The notes under the pieces are model-generated. The model was given only the letters and a program-made list of their open reading frames with translations. It ran no database searches and was not told where the DNA came from. DNA of 64,000 bases, taken from positions 19,803-83,802 of the forward strand of contig JAPLDK010000033.1 of NCBI GenBank assembly GCA_026391775.1, written 5' to 3'. The DNA comes from Bacteroidota bacterium. Its GTDB lineage: Bacteria; Bacteroidota; Bacteroidia; Bacteroidales; FEN-979. Of this stretch, positions 18,687-28,239 are shown piece by piece (the first letter of the stretch is position 1; every line of letters starts with the position of its first letter). Both the position numbers and the translations under genes were made by a program.

Positions 18687-18998
18687 TTATCCCCACTTAT
18701 GTACAGCTGCTCCGATAGCCGGACCACCTTTTGCAAGATCCTCCGGTGTCATCACCGGGAGGAAATCAACATCAGCTCCCAGCCATAAAAAGAACGGTTC
18801 TGCGATCGCAGGGATTTCTGAGGCATCGTTGATATTTAAAACGATATACGCCCCTCTGTGTCCGCAAATTGTTGTGAAATAAGCAGCTTCTGCTTTTATA
18901 TCACCAAGCAGTTCATGCATTTTTTGTCCGAACTGAGGATCACTTATGGCCTTATTCCCTTGTTCAAGGCACATCTTTACCTTCATTATATATTTCAT
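18687..18998 (-). CDS. Small conserved protein, possibly DUF3303-like
   Basis: The 103-residue soluble protein has no signal peptide or membrane helix. It reads as a small alpha/beta fold with conserved-looking segments (EAAYFTTICGHRGAYIV, EPFFLWLGADVDFLPVM). I associate this with a family annotated in Bacteroidota as DUF3303-like, but the link comes from memory and is not certain. A good Shine-Dalgarno sequence (AAAGGAG, read on the minus strand) precedes the ATG, which supports expression. It is monocistronic. No function can be stated. Confidence 0.72.
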   Translation of the reverse strand: MKYIMKVKMCLEQGNKAISDPQFGQKMHELLGDIKAEAAYFTTICGHRGAYIVLNINDASEIPAIAEPFFLWLGADVDFLPVMTPEDLAKGGPAIGAAVHKWG

Positions 18999-19335
18999 GT
19001 TAATTCTCCTTTTTTATGTTTACTCTTAGCCTTGTTTCATTTATTCTCACAAGGCAATAATTTAATTATCATGCAAATATAATATGGATTTGGTCTAAAT
19101 TAACATTTTTGATACTTTATTTAAAAATCTTTGTATAATCTTTATTATTTATAACTACGATCTATATAATTGGTGAATAAGTTTAATTGTAATTTACTAT
19201 TGGGATTCTTTTTTCTTCTATGCTTTATTCCCCGTGAAACCTTTGCTATTAATGCGGTGAAGAACATTGTCGTGTTTTTTCCATCTAATCACTTTAGGGG
19301 TTAGATAGCAGGGGTCGTCCAATGGATGGCTGTTG
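18999..19335. other. 337-bp intergenic region
   Basis: AT-rich sequence with no credible coding frame. It holds the upstream region of the 18687-18998 gene, including TATATTTG on the minus strand at 19074-19081 (a -7-like element). The rest shows no clear feature. Confidence 0.5.
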
Positions 19336-20235
19336 TTATTTAGCATCCTTTACCTCAACAACCTCATACATGTCTTTGCCATCCTGTTTTACCGGCTGGT
19401 AATAAGTTTCCCCGACTTTCACATAGGTTACTTCGCCGATTTTTACTTCTTTTCCTCCTTCCGGCAGCTTTTCTACTACCGAACCCGCAGTTGGGGCGAC
19501 AACTGTATACCCCTGGCCTGATTTCACATAATAGGTACCCCCGTAATAATAATTGTTTGTGGTTTCGTTGATGACTACTGTTTGGGAACCCGGCGGAAGG
19601 GTAACTATGGTTGCTCCGACAGGGGCTGGCACAACGGTATAACCACTGCTGCTGGCCACATAATAAACCCCCTGGTCATAATGATATTGCTGGCTTGCAA
19701 CGGTCACAATGATTGCAGTGGCCGCCATAGTAGCAATGAAGAAGCCTACAGGATGCCATACCGGTCCCCAGCGATAGGGCGTATATGGATGATAAGCGTA
19801 AGGATGGTAACAATAGTAAGCATGCCCGCCATAAGCATATGGAGGCCGCGGATATGGCCTTGGATTCGCCACTACAACCGTGCTTTTATTCACATTGACA
19901 TTAACATTCTTGCTGTTGTCAACATTCACATTTTTCTTGCTGTTGTCAATATTTACATTATTCCCGCTGACGTTGGTTTTATCCCCGCCAGAGACTTTTG
20001 TTTCGCCTGTTTGTTTTGTTCCGGTATTATTTGTTCCTGCATTACTTCTTCCATCAGGCTTTGATGCAGGAGCATGTCCCTGTCCGCCTGCCGGTTTTGC
20101 TGCAGGAGTACGACCCTGGCCCCCTGCCTTACGCTCACCGGCCCTCTGTGCCTGAACAGATAATGATATCAGAAAAACCAGCAAACTTATCAGCAGGCCG
20201 GTCCTGTACAACCTTGATTCAACTCTCTTTTTCAT
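19336..20235 (-). CDS. DUF6515-like secreted/membrane protein
   Basis: The 299-residue protein has a signal peptide (LLISLLVFLISLSVQAQ) and a low-complexity G/A/K/P/N-rich linker with asparagine and valine repeats (VNVDNSKNVNVNVNK). A Pro/Tyr/His-rich stretch and a hydrophobic helix (FFIATMAATAIIVTVA) follow. The end holds three copies of a YYV...GYTVV...VG...LP unit, which I associate with DUF6515. An envelope location is likely; the role is unknown. It is monocistronic, with a TAAATTTG element on the minus strand at 20303-20310. Confidence 0.82.
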   Translation of the reverse strand: MKKRVESRLYRTGLLISLLVFLISLSVQAQRAGERKAGGQGRTPAAKPAGGQGHAPASKPDGRSNAGTNNTGTKQTGETKVSGGDKTNVSGNNVNIDNSKKNVNVDNSKNVNVNVNKSTVVVANPRPYPRPPYAYGGHAYYCYHPYAYHPYTPYRWGPVWHPVGFFIATMAATAIIVTVASQQYHYDQGVYYVASSSGYTVVPAPVGATIVTLPPGSQTVVINETTNNYYYGGTYYVKSGQGYTVVAPTAGSVVEKLPEGGKEVKIGEVTYVKVGETYYQPVKQDGKDMYEVVEVKDAK

Positions 20236-20400
20236 AATTCAGTTTTTATCGTTTACTATAATAATCGGTTCTTTATAAAACGAATAGGTAAATTTACAGA
20301 AACAAATTTAAACCTTCACAGGAAAAATAATTTCCAAAATAATTGAGGGATATCTTCACGCTGAAATGAAATTTGATATAATTTATGCCAAACCGCTTAG

Positions 20401-20586
20401 AGAAAGGCTTGCAGGATTAATCTCTCCAATGCCGGTCATGGTAATTTTACCCAATTAACCCACTACTGGAGTTCTTCGGAGACATCCGCCACCAATGCAA
20501 GGCTGGTGGATTTCTGGTCAGGTTCCAGGGAGGACTGGAATAAAAGCAACAACACGTATTACGTACGCGCTGCCAGGGCGTTCTGA
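20401..20586 (+). pseudogene. C-terminal remnant of a DUF1566-type protein
   Basis: Between a TAG and a TGA the plus strand encodes 61 residues ending in the typical DUF1566/FISUMP tail (HYWSSSETSA ... YYVRAARAF). No start codon, signal peptide or upstream domain is present, so only the 3' end of a former gene survives. Confidence 0.7.
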
Positions 20587-20602
20587 TATACTGATAACCG
20601 GC

Positions 20603-21646
20603 TTACTTCTTAATTATCTTTTTAAACTCAAATGACATTCCATTGTCAAGTTGTATTACATAAACCCCCGGAGAAAAACTTCCTGTTTGTATAAGGGTTT
20701 TTTCTGTCACTGTCCCCTTGAAAACAACCTGACCCCTTGAATTCAGGATATCAAAACCTGTTTCTTCTTTGTTTCCGTGTGTTTCAATGGTTAATTCATT
20801 TGTCACGGGATTCGGGTACACTTTTATTGAGGTGTTGCTTTCGGCTGATGTTACCCCCGTAAGGTCAACATTGATAGTGTTTGAGGTATCTGAAATGCAA
20901 TCCAAAATTGTTACAATCACATAATAAGCACCGTTTTGAGTTACATCATAGGTTTGATTCGTTGCTCCGTTTATCAAACCGGTCTGATCATACCATTGAT
21001 TACCCGCTGGGGCATCTGAACTTAAAATATGCCCGTTTTGTGTAATTGATGGTGTGGGCGGTTTGGAAGGCGGGGAAACTGATAACGTATTTGTATGTGT
21101 CCATGTATGATTACCATCAGAACGAACCCAGTCATACGTTGCTATCTTATATCCCTCTCCGTACCATGGATCCATATAATATATGTTATTCCCTGATATT
21201 CCATGCCCTACCACAAAATGCCCGCCTCCCGAAGTCCATCCCCAGCGGATAATGAAAACCCTGTTCAGTTGAATATAGTAGGTTATGTCGGAAAGTGTCA
21301 GGTATGACCCATAACCATCATTGGAAATATTTGCAAAGTGGATCAATATATCCTGGATACTGCCGGGGTAGCCCCAGTTATAGTTCCAATAGTTACACCC
21401 GACGTTCGGATTAACGCAACAATCAGTGCTTCCGAAACTATGCCATGTTGCAACCGTACGTGTATATTCTGCAATGTCGCATTGAGCGGTAGTGGTACAA
21501 TAATAATCTAAAGCGCAAGCAGAAACACCGGCCCAACACCATTGATTCTGTTCCTGGGTTATTTCAGGAACATTCAATACCTGTCCTTTCAATTGAACGT
21601 GTACAATGAAAGTCAGTAATAATACAATACCTGCTATTTTTTTCAT
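20603..21646 (-). CDS. Papain-like cysteine protease with T9SS sorting domain
   Basis: The 347-residue secreted protein has a signal peptide (about 1-21). The papain-like domain shows catalytic C37 in QWCWAG, H143 in GGGHFVVGHG and D159 in MDPWYGE, the pattern of the AvrRpt2/C39-2-like peptidases. An Ig-like region follows, then a type A T9SS sorting domain (IKVYPNPVTNEL to GVYVIQLDNG). It should be exported across the outer membrane. It starts 2 bp after the gene at 21649-22269 and is probably co-transcribed with it and with the sensor kinase upstream. Confidence 0.87.
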   Translation of the reverse strand: MKKIAGIVLLLTFIVHVQLKGQVLNVPEITQEQNQWCWAGVSACALDYYCTTTAQCDIAEYTRTVATWHSFGSTDCCVNPNVGCNYWNYNWGYPGSIQDILIHFANISNDGYGSYLTLSDITYYIQLNRVFIIRWGWTSGGGHFVVGHGISGNNIYYMDPWYGEGYKIATYDWVRSDGNHTWTHTNTLSVSPPSKPPTPSITQNGHILSSDAPAGNQWYDQTGLINGATNQTYDVTQNGAYYVIVTILDCISDTSNTINVDLTGVTSAESNTSIKVYPNPVTNELTIETHGNKEETGFDILNSRGQVVFKGTVTEKTLIQTGSFSPGVYVIQLDNGMSFEFKKIIKK

Positions 21647-21648
21647 GG

Positions 21649-22269
21649 CTATTTATTTTTTATCATGTTAAAAATATCATGTAAATCAAACAACTTGTCT
21701 TTAGAGCCTTGTATGGGAATAAACTTTACTTGATTTCCTGATGATGCTTCTATCAGATAATCCGATCTGAGTTCATAAACCCTGAGTAATCCGCAGGTAT
21801 GATCCGATTTTTTGGCAAACAATTCCCTGGCGAGTACCCTTGCCCCAAAATCAGTGAGTGTATATTCTTCATTTACTTTAATGATGGTCAGCAAAGCACG
21901 GTACTCCTTATCAACTACAACAGGAACCCTCCATGTCGAAGTAAATACAATATTCGAGTCTTTGAGAGTGTAGACTCTAACAGGTGTATCAAACGTGATT
22001 TTTTGTAATTCCTCCCGGCTATTAAAACCATAATTCGCTAAACTGTTTCCTGGTATAGTTTCAATAAATGAATTGATTTGATTTTCCGTAATCTTTAGAA
22101 TGGAACCCGCTTCAGGATCCTGGGAAAGGGGTTTGAAAATGTTTCGGGCATCGCCTGCATGGGATAAGGCGGTTGTGGCAGTTTTATAGTCCTGTGAAAA
22201 AGCCATAGAATTTACAATTAATGCCACAATAAAAGTTAAAAAGAAAAATTTGATTTTTTTCATAGCCAT
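21649..22269 (-). CDS. Secreted protein of unknown function
   Basis: The tracked 247-residue frame overlaps the preceding kinase gene. The ATG at 22269 (or 22263) gives a clean signal peptide (MKKIKFFFLTFIVALIVNSMAFSQ) and avoids the overlap, so I use it. The mature part of about 180 residues has no motif I recognise; it is a mixed alpha/beta sequence ending DLHDIFNMIKNK. It is tightly linked to the protease gene (2-bp gap), so a role as partner, propeptide-like inhibitor or chaperone is conceivable, but this rests on position only. Confidence 0.74.
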   Translation of the reverse strand: MAMKKIKFFFLTFIVALIVNSMAFSQDYKTATTALSHAGDARNIFKPLSQDPEAGSILKITENQINSFIETIPGNSLANYGFNSREELQKITFDTPVRVYTLKDSNIVFTSTWRVPVVVDKEYRALLTIIKVNEEYTLTDFGARVLARELFAKKSDHTCGLLRVYELRSDYLIEASSGNQVKFIPIQGSKDKLFDLHDIFNMIKNK

Positions 22270-22318
22270 TTGATTTACATTAATAGTTAAAGTTAATATG
22301 ACTCTCTTGCCATTGTAA

Positions 22319-24223
22319 TCAGTTGCCAGTAAGGGTAAAACTGAAAATTGTTCCCTTCCCGGGCTCGCTTTGGGCACTGATTGTGCCACCATGTTTTACA
22401 ATAATACGTTTAACTGTTGCAAGACCGATGCCACTGCCTTTGAAATGTTCATCGGTGTGCAACCGCTGGAAAGGAGTGAACAACTTCCCGGCCTGTCCCA
22501 TATCAAAACCAACGCCATTGTCCCGGATAAAAATAAACTTCCTGTTTTCAGTTAATTCGCTTCCGATGATAATTTCCGGATTTTCAACTTTACTGCTGTA
22601 TTTCCATGCATTATCGATAAGATTCTGAAGTGCAATATGAAGCAGCCGGAAATCGGCCTGAACTATAATGTTCTCTTCTATCCTGCAGGTATAGGTCTTT
22701 CCCGGATAAGTCAGTTTTAAATCCTCACAAATTTTTGCAGCCATATCACTCAGGTGGCAGGGCGCCCTGGTGACAGTCTGACGTGTGATCCTCGATAATG
22801 TAAGCAGGTCCTCGATAAGCCGGTTCATCAGCCCGGTTGATTCAGTAATATGTTTGAGTAGGTCTTTACCTGTGACATCAAGCAATATTTCATAATCATC
22901 CCTTAGGAACATGCACAAACTTTCGATCCTGCGCACAGGAGCCCTCAGATCGTGGGAAACCGAATAGGAGAATGCTTCCAGCTCCTGGTTGGTCGATTCC
23001 AGTTCTCCAAGAACCCTGGTAATTTCCTCCTTTTGCTCCTGGACCAGCAGGTAAGCTTTTCTCTGTCTTCGGCGGCTGTTGATAATAACAAACACGGCAA
23101 TGACCAGGATAATGATACCGAAAATCGCGCCAAAAATGATCACCATCTGCTGCCTGTTGTGCAATTTCAGCAATTCTACCTGCTTCTCCTTTAATTCCTC
23201 CTCATTTTTCCAGCTCAGAACCGAAGCTTTGCTTACAATCTGGGCCCCGTAAACACTGTCATAATCGATAAAGGCGGCGTTGAGATAACCGAGGGCCATG
23301 TCATTACGGCCCTTAGCTTTGTAAATATCCGACAATAACCTGTTGGCAGTGTAACTCTGGATCAGATAACCCAGTTCACACGAGACCTTAAGCCCTTCCA
23401 GAGCAAAAACCTCGGCTTCCCTGAGATATTGATTACGAAGAGAACCTGCATCCTGGCTTTGCCGTAACCTTATTCTGCCCAGTGTAGTGGAATTTTCTGC
23501 AACCATCCGGGTTGATCCTATGGCCTGGAAATATTCCAGCCCGGTCCTGATCAATGCATAAGCAGTATCCACCCTCGACTGTGCCATATACATATAACCA
23601 AACCTGTTGTTGACTATCATGATCTCCCCGCCCAGGTGATTTTCCTTGCTCATTTGCAGGTGGATCTGCATGTATTTCCCTGCCGAATCAAACTGGTCCA
23701 GGTTACGGTAATTGTTCCCGAGAGTCCCGTAGTTCCTGGCTTTCCATAAAATATCCCTGTTATAAGGCAATAAGGCAGTTGCTTTGCGCATATACTCTGC
23801 CGTAATCCCTTTGTCAAGATCTTTGTAGAGATAGGCAAGCATAAGGTAAGTGGCACAAAGGTGGTTGTTCTCCTTAAGGCTTTCGAAGATCGCCTCTGCC
23901 TTCAGAGCATGATCTATTGACTCTGGAAGCCTTGATAAAATATGATAAATAAACGTGAGGGAATAATGTGCCAGCCCTTGCCCGTACTGAAAATTTATCT
24001 TTTCGGCAAGCTGCAGGGCATCCAGTCCTGGGTTCAAAGCCTCCCTTGGATTGATATTCCGAAGTTCATAGCAAACTGTTGTGAGTATCTTTACTTTGTC
24101 GGTATCCTCTTTCATTCCGGGCAATTCTGCAATGAGTGAATCGATCAGCGGCCTGCCAACTTTTTGAGCATGGGTAAGCTGAAAAATTACCAAAGCCAGA
24201 AGGGTGAGTATGAGGTTCCTCAT
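22319..24223 (-). CDS. TPR-containing sensor histidine kinase
   Basis: The 634-residue protein has a signal peptide (MRNLILTLLALVIFQLTHAQ) and a periplasmic helical region of tetratricopeptide-like repeats (about 25-340). A membrane helix (IIFGAIFGIIILVIAVFVII), coiled coil, HisKA (SYSVSHDLRAPVRRI) and HATPase (LIDNAWKYS, DNGVGFD, GSGIGLATVKRI) complete it. All kinase motifs are intact. No receiver protein gene is adjacent on the same strand; the divergent LytTR regulator has its own kinase. It may be co-transcribed with the secreted protein and protease downstream. Confidence 0.91.
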   Translation of the reverse strand: MRNLILTLLALVIFQLTHAQKVGRPLIDSLIAELPGMKEDTDKVKILTTVCYELRNINPREALNPGLDALQLAEKINFQYGQGLAHYSLTFIYHILSRLPESIDHALKAEAIFESLKENNHLCATYLMLAYLYKDLDKGITAEYMRKATALLPYNRDILWKARNYGTLGNNYRNLDQFDSAGKYMQIHLQMSKENHLGGEIMIVNNRFGYMYMAQSRVDTAYALIRTGLEYFQAIGSTRMVAENSTTLGRIRLRQSQDAGSLRNQYLREAEVFALEGLKVSCELGYLIQSYTANRLLSDIYKAKGRNDMALGYLNAAFIDYDSVYGAQIVSKASVLSWKNEEELKEKQVELLKLHNRQQMVIIFGAIFGIIILVIAVFVIINSRRRQRKAYLLVQEQKEEITRVLGELESTNQELEAFSYSVSHDLRAPVRRIESLCMFLRDDYEILLDVTGKDLLKHITESTGLMNRLIEDLLTLSRITRQTVTRAPCHLSDMAAKICEDLKLTYPGKTYTCRIEENIIVQADFRLLHIALQNLIDNAWKYSSKVENPEIIIGSELTENRKFIFIRDNGVGFDMGQAGKLFTPFQRLHTDEHFKGSGIGLATVKRIIVKHGGTISAQSEPGKGTIFSFTLTGN

Positions 24224-24291
24224 AGCAAAAACAATTTTGCCTGCTATACAAATGTAAGGAATAATTCATCAAAAAACACTATTCCGGAAAA

Positions 24292-24322
24292 GCAAATATG
24301 TGTAATTTAGCTGTATATTTGC
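24292..24322. promoter_or_regulatory. Inverted repeat in a divergent intergenic region
   Basis: GCAAATAT and ATATTTGC form a perfect 8-bp inverted repeat with a 15-bp spacer between the two divergent two-component loci. The right arm overlaps TATATTTG (24314-24321), a full match to the -7 box reading toward the LytTR gene. Confidence 0.4.
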
Positions 24323-24358
24323 ATATTAAGGTACCTGATTATATTATATCAAAGGATC

Positions 24359-25111
24359 ATGTCTTCACAAAATGGAATTAATACATTCACAGCAATCATT
24401 GTTGATGATGAGCTTCATGGAAGGGAAAATCTTAAGAAGATCATTGAAACGTATTGCCCGGAGGTTGAAATCCTGGGCCTGGCCGAATCAGTTGTAAAGG
24501 CTAAGGAACTTGTAAGCGTTCTTAAGCCCGATGCCGTATTCCTTGATATCAATATGCCCGTACTCGACGGGTTTGACTTTCTTGCAGAGTACGATGAGCG
24601 GAATTTTTTGGTAGTATTTGTCAGTGCCCACGAGGAATTTGGGATCAATGCCGTGAAAGCCGGCGCAGCAGATTATATCCTAAAGCCCATAAATATCAAG
24701 GAGCTTAAACAGACTGTTAAAAAACTTCTGTTAATTCTGAATAAGTCCATAAAAGTTGAGACTTCCCATGATATTGAAAAACTAGTTATCCCTGCCTCTC
24801 ATGGATTTAATGTAATTGTTATTGATGAGGTAATACGTCTTGAAGCAGATGGATGTTATACAACCATTGTAATTAAAGGTGGAAAGAATACGGTTGTTTC
24901 CCGAACATTAAAAGATTTCGAGGATACCCTGCCAAAGGATAGATTTTTCAGAATTCACAAATCACATCTGATCAATCTGAAATATATTAAAGACTATTCA
25001 AACCTCAGCGGAAATCTTGTTACGATGACAGATGGCAGCAGTGTTGAATTATCCCGCAGGAAAGCACCGGAGTTTATACAAAAAATCAAATCAGTGCTGA
25101 AGTCAGTTTGA
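24359..25111 (+). CDS. LytTR-family response regulator
   Basis: The 250-residue protein has a receiver domain with D16/D17, phospho-acceptor D63 (FLDINMPVLDG) and K (LKPI), then a LytTR DNA-binding domain (about 145-248; LEADGCYTTIVIKGG, FFRIHKSHLINLKYI). LytTR proteins bind pairs of direct repeats about two helical turns apart. Sites of that form lie 3-10 kb downstream in this window. It is the first gene of a pair with the propeller kinase; its stop codon is 2 bp before the kinase ATG. Confidence 0.94.
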   Translation: MSSQNGINTFTAIIVDDELHGRENLKKIIETYCPEVEILGLAESVVKAKELVSVLKPDAVFLDINMPVLDGFDFLAEYDERNFLVVFVSAHEEFGINAVKAGAADYILKPINIKELKQTVKKLLLILNKSIKVETSHDIEKLVIPASHGFNVIVIDEVIRLEADGCYTTIVIKGGKNTVVSRTLKDFEDTLPKDRFFRIHKSHLINLKYIKDYSNLSGNLVTMTDGSSVELSRRKAPEFIQKIKSVLKSV

Positions 25112-25113
25112 AC

Positions 25114-28104
25114 ATGCCTTTAAAAAAACTTATACTTGCAATAATCCTCAGTCTCCCCTTTGCAGCACTTCATCCGCAAACACCTTCATATTATCATTAT
25201 ACCACAACAGACGGACTGGCTTCCTCAACGGTGTACAGTATAATCCAGGCCAGAGATGGTTTTATCTGGTTTGCCACGATAAATGGAATAAGTAAGTTTG
25301 ACGGAAAACGATTCACAACGTTCAGAACGAATGACGGTCTTAATTCGAATTCGATTATTTCTCTGGTGGAAGGACATAATGGTGAATTATATTTCGGGAA
25401 TTATGAAAAAGGAATAAATGTTTTAAGAAATGGGCGGATCGAAAACTATTGCAATGAAATTGACGGGAAAAGTTTTGCTACGTCTTATTTATTACTTGTC
25501 CCTGAGGGAAAAGATGAGCAAAAAATATTCGCTTATCGCACTCATGGGGTTATCAATTCTATCAGTGAAAAAAAACATGAGAGACTAAAAACTCATGGTA
25601 TCCAAACATCCCCCATTTATATAAACAGATTAGAGATATTAGCGAATAATGAAATTCTGGCTTTAACTCCAACCGGCCTGTACAGTTTCAAAAAGACCAG
25701 GTTAATAAAAATCCGGATTAAAAAGCTGCCTGACACAGAAGTTTTTTGTCTTGCCAATAGTTGCGACGGCAGCTATTATATTGGTACAAGGGGCATGATA
25801 TACAGAATAAAAAAAGATCAGGTAATTGGAAGGTATAAAATACCCTTAGCCGGTAACAATGATGTTTGCAATATGCTAATTGACAGGCATAATAACATCT
25901 GGTTTTCAGTAATGAATAAAGGGTTCTATTTAATTCCTCACGATTCGGAAAATATAAGTGATATCGGAGTTAAAATGGGGTTGGAGAATACTCTTGTAAC
26001 CAATTTCATGGAAGATAATGAAGGAAATATTTGGGTAAGTACCTATGGCAAAGGCGTGTTTTGTTTGAATAACCTGTATCTGAAAAGCTATAATGAAAAG
26101 GACGGATTGAGCAATAACAGTATTTATTCAATTGAGAAAGACAATTCGGGCAAATTACTGATAGGGACTTTTAACGGTCTGAATATTTTAGAAAACGGAA
26201 AGTTCAGCAATATCAAAAACAATTCGACAAAAACATTAACGGAATATATCTACAATATTAAAAAATCGGGTAATGAATTTTATATAAGCGGTGCATTTGG
26301 TGAAACCGGGGTTAAAAAAACTTCATACAAAGGTATAATCCTTAATCTTTTCGACCGGCCGTCATTCTGTAAAACATCTCATGATCTTTATTTGTTTGGA
26401 GGATCAGGGAATTACATTCTGGTTCAACAATCACTTGATTATAAACCCTCGGAAACATGCCATTTATATATCTTTGGAGATAGCCTGAATATAAATCGCA
26501 TTAACGAAATTTTTGAAGATTCGGAAAATAACATCTGGATAGCAACAGGCCTGGGTTTATGCAAAATCACCAAGGCATCTGACTCCTGTAAAGAATGGAA
26601 GAAATCATTTTTCCCCTCTGACCCGGTTCTGAATTCAAGAATCAATGCAATCTGCCAGGATAATAAAAAAAATATCTGGTTCGCTGGTGAAAAGGGAATA
26701 GCCAGCTATAACCCGGGAAATGATTCGGTTAAAACCTATACAAGTTTTAATGGGTATGATTTATCTTCAGCTACTTCTCTTATATCGGATAACAGGAACA
26801 GGATCTGGATCGGGAGTATGAATGGACTGTATCTGTTTGACAGGAGTTCTATCAGATATCTTAACCGTTTAACCGGGCTCCCTTCCGATGAAATCCTGTC
26901 ACTTTATTATGACAGCAAAATAAACTTTCTATATGTCGGGACCAGCAATGGAATTTCTTTCCTGGATGTAAATTTATTCGACAGCTATTCTCCTTCTCCA
27001 CCAAAGGTGAAAATTATCGACATTAAAGCTGGAGATTCGGTTTACACAAGCTATAATAATTTAGTTTTTGAGCCCGAACAACATGATGTATATATCGACT
27101 TCAAGGCATTAAACTTTTCTTCATCAGGCTCAGTAAAGTACGAATATAAATTAAATGATGATTGGACGGAAACCGGGTATGATTTCCTGAATTTCATCTC
27201 GTTGAAGAACGGACTTTACACTCTGCAGATCAGGGCTAAAATTCAAAATACCAGCTGGGGTGAACCATACATCCTCAGCTTTCGGATCCTGCCCCGCTTT
27301 GTTGAAACGATCTGGTTTGATCTCCTGATCATCGTAGTTTTTATACTCATTACTTTTTCTTTTGTAACATGGCGTCAGATAAGAAATAACGACAAAATGC
27401 GCAAGGAATTAGAACTGACTGAAAGGTTCAACAAGCTTGAGCATCAAGCCTTATCTGCAATGATGAACCCGCACTTTATTTCCAACTCACTTAATTCGGT
27501 GCAATATCTTATCAACAGCGGTAAATATGAAGAGGCCAATGATTACATTGCAATGATTGCCAAATTGATGCGGAAAAATCTTGATACAGCCGGAAGCGGA
27601 TTTATTCTCTTATCGGAAGAAATTATACGCCTGAAGCTTTATCTCGATCTTGAGAAGCTGAGATTTCAGGAGAGTTTCTCATATGAGATTATTACCGGGA
27701 CAGATGTTGATACAGGTTCAGTCATGATACCGAACATGATCATCCAGCCATTTATGGAAAATTCAATCTGGCACGGCATCATCAATTCAGGCAATAAAGG
27801 CCTTCTCACTGTTTCATTCACTTTTGAAGACGTGGAAATTGATACTGTTGTCAGCCGGTCATTGATTATTAAGGTTACAGATAATGGTATAGGAATTATA
27901 GAAGCAAAGAAGAATAAAAAGGAAGATCATATTTCAAAAGGGATACAAATTATTGAAGAGCGGCTCAGATTGTTGAGCACAAAAATGCAGCTTCCACAGC
28001 CCATCATGTTTGAAGATCTAAGCAGCCAGGATAACGATGCTCAGGGAACAGAAGTAATTATTTCCCTCCCTCCTCCGCTTTATAAAATTTCAATTCCGGG
28101 ATAA
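25114..28104 (+). CDS. Two-component propeller sensor kinase (LytS/His_kinase type)
   Basis: Translation from the ATG at 25114 (the track used a TTG two codons earlier) gives a signal peptide and a large periplasmic region of regulator-propeller repeats (DGLASSTVYSIIQARDGFIWF, DNEGNIWVSTYGKG, DNRNRIWIGSMNGL). A Y_Y_Y domain (VKYEYKLNDDWTETG), a membrane helix (IIVVFILITFSFVTW) and a His_kinase domain with MMNPHFISNSLN follow. The ATPase end is divergent but has DNGIGI. The full histidine motif is kept, with ISNS replacing the usual LFNS. It should phosphorylate the LytTR regulator encoded just upstream. Propeller kinases of this kind often sense carbohydrates or cell-surface signals; the signal here is unknown. 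Confidence 0.93.
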   Translation: MPLKKLILAIILSLPFAALHPQTPSYYHYTTTDGLASSTVYSIIQARDGFIWFATINGISKFDGKRFTTFRTNDGLNSNSIISLVEGHNGELYFGNYEKGINVLRNGRIENYCNEIDGKSFATSYLLLVPEGKDEQKIFAYRTHGVINSISEKKHERLKTHGIQTSPIYINRLEILANNEILALTPTGLYSFKKTRLIKIRIKKLPDTEVFCLANSCDGSYYIGTRGMIYRIKKDQVIGRYKIPLAGNNDVCNMLIDRHNNIWFSVMNKGFYLIPHDSENISDIGVKMGLENTLVTNFMEDNEGNIWVSTYGKGVFCLNNLYLKSYNEKDGLSNNSIYSIEKDNSGKLLIGTFNGLNILENGKFSNIKNNSTKTLTEYIYNIKKSGNEFYISGAFGETGVKKTSYKGIILNLFDRPSFCKTSHDLYLFGGSGNYILVQQSLDYKPSETCHLYIFGDSLNINRINEIFEDSENNIWIATGLGLCKITKASDSCKEWKKSFFPSDPVLNSRINAICQDNKKNIWFAGEKGIASYNPGNDSVKTYTSFNGYDLSSATSLISDNRNRIWIGSMNGLYLFDRSSIRYLNRLTGLPSDEILSLYYDSKINFLYVGTSNGISFLDVNLFDSYSPSPPKVKIIDIKAGDSVYTSYNNLVFEPEQHDVYIDFKALNFSSSGSVKYEYKLNDDWTETGYDFLNFISLKNGLYTLQIRAKIQNTSWGEPYILSFRILPRFVETIWFDLLIIVVFILITFSFVTWRQIRNNDKMRKELELTERFNKLEHQALSAMMNPHFISNSLNSVQYLINSGKYEEANDYIAMIAKLMRKNLDTAGSGFILLSEEIIRLKLYLDLEKLRFQESFSYEIITGTDVDTGSVMIPNMIIQPFMENSIWHGIINSGNKGLLTVSFTFEDVEIDTVVSRSLIIKVTDNGIGIIEAKKNKKEDHISKGIQIIEERLRLLSTKMQLPQPIMFEDLSSQDNDAQGTEVIISLPPPLYKISIPG

Positions 28105-28142
28105 GATACTCTGTCTTCTTTTACCAGTAAATCAGTTTTATA

Positions 28143-28214
28143 TACCGTTAAATGAACAACACCTACCGCAGGTCTATCTGGTATTGTGCTGGCATAGCAT
28201 TGTCAGTATTTTTG
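28143..28214 (+). promoter_or_regulatory. LytTR-like direct-repeat site and promoter of the lipoprotein operon
   Basis: TACCGTTAA (28143) is followed exactly 21 bp later by TACCG (28164-28168). After this come TATTG with TTG at 28184-28186, a 20-bp spacer and TATTTTTG (28207-28214), a perfect TAnnTTTG. The same arrangement, base for base in spacing, occurs at 34363-34434. Confidence 0.6.
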
Positions 28215-28239
28215 GCTAAAATTCAAGTATAATCTTGAA

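Noticed and set aside
25108-25113. TTG start of the propeller kinase overlapping the regulator gene by 4 bp
   Set aside because: An ATG two codons later gives a good signal peptide; the overlap is an artefact of alternative start calling.
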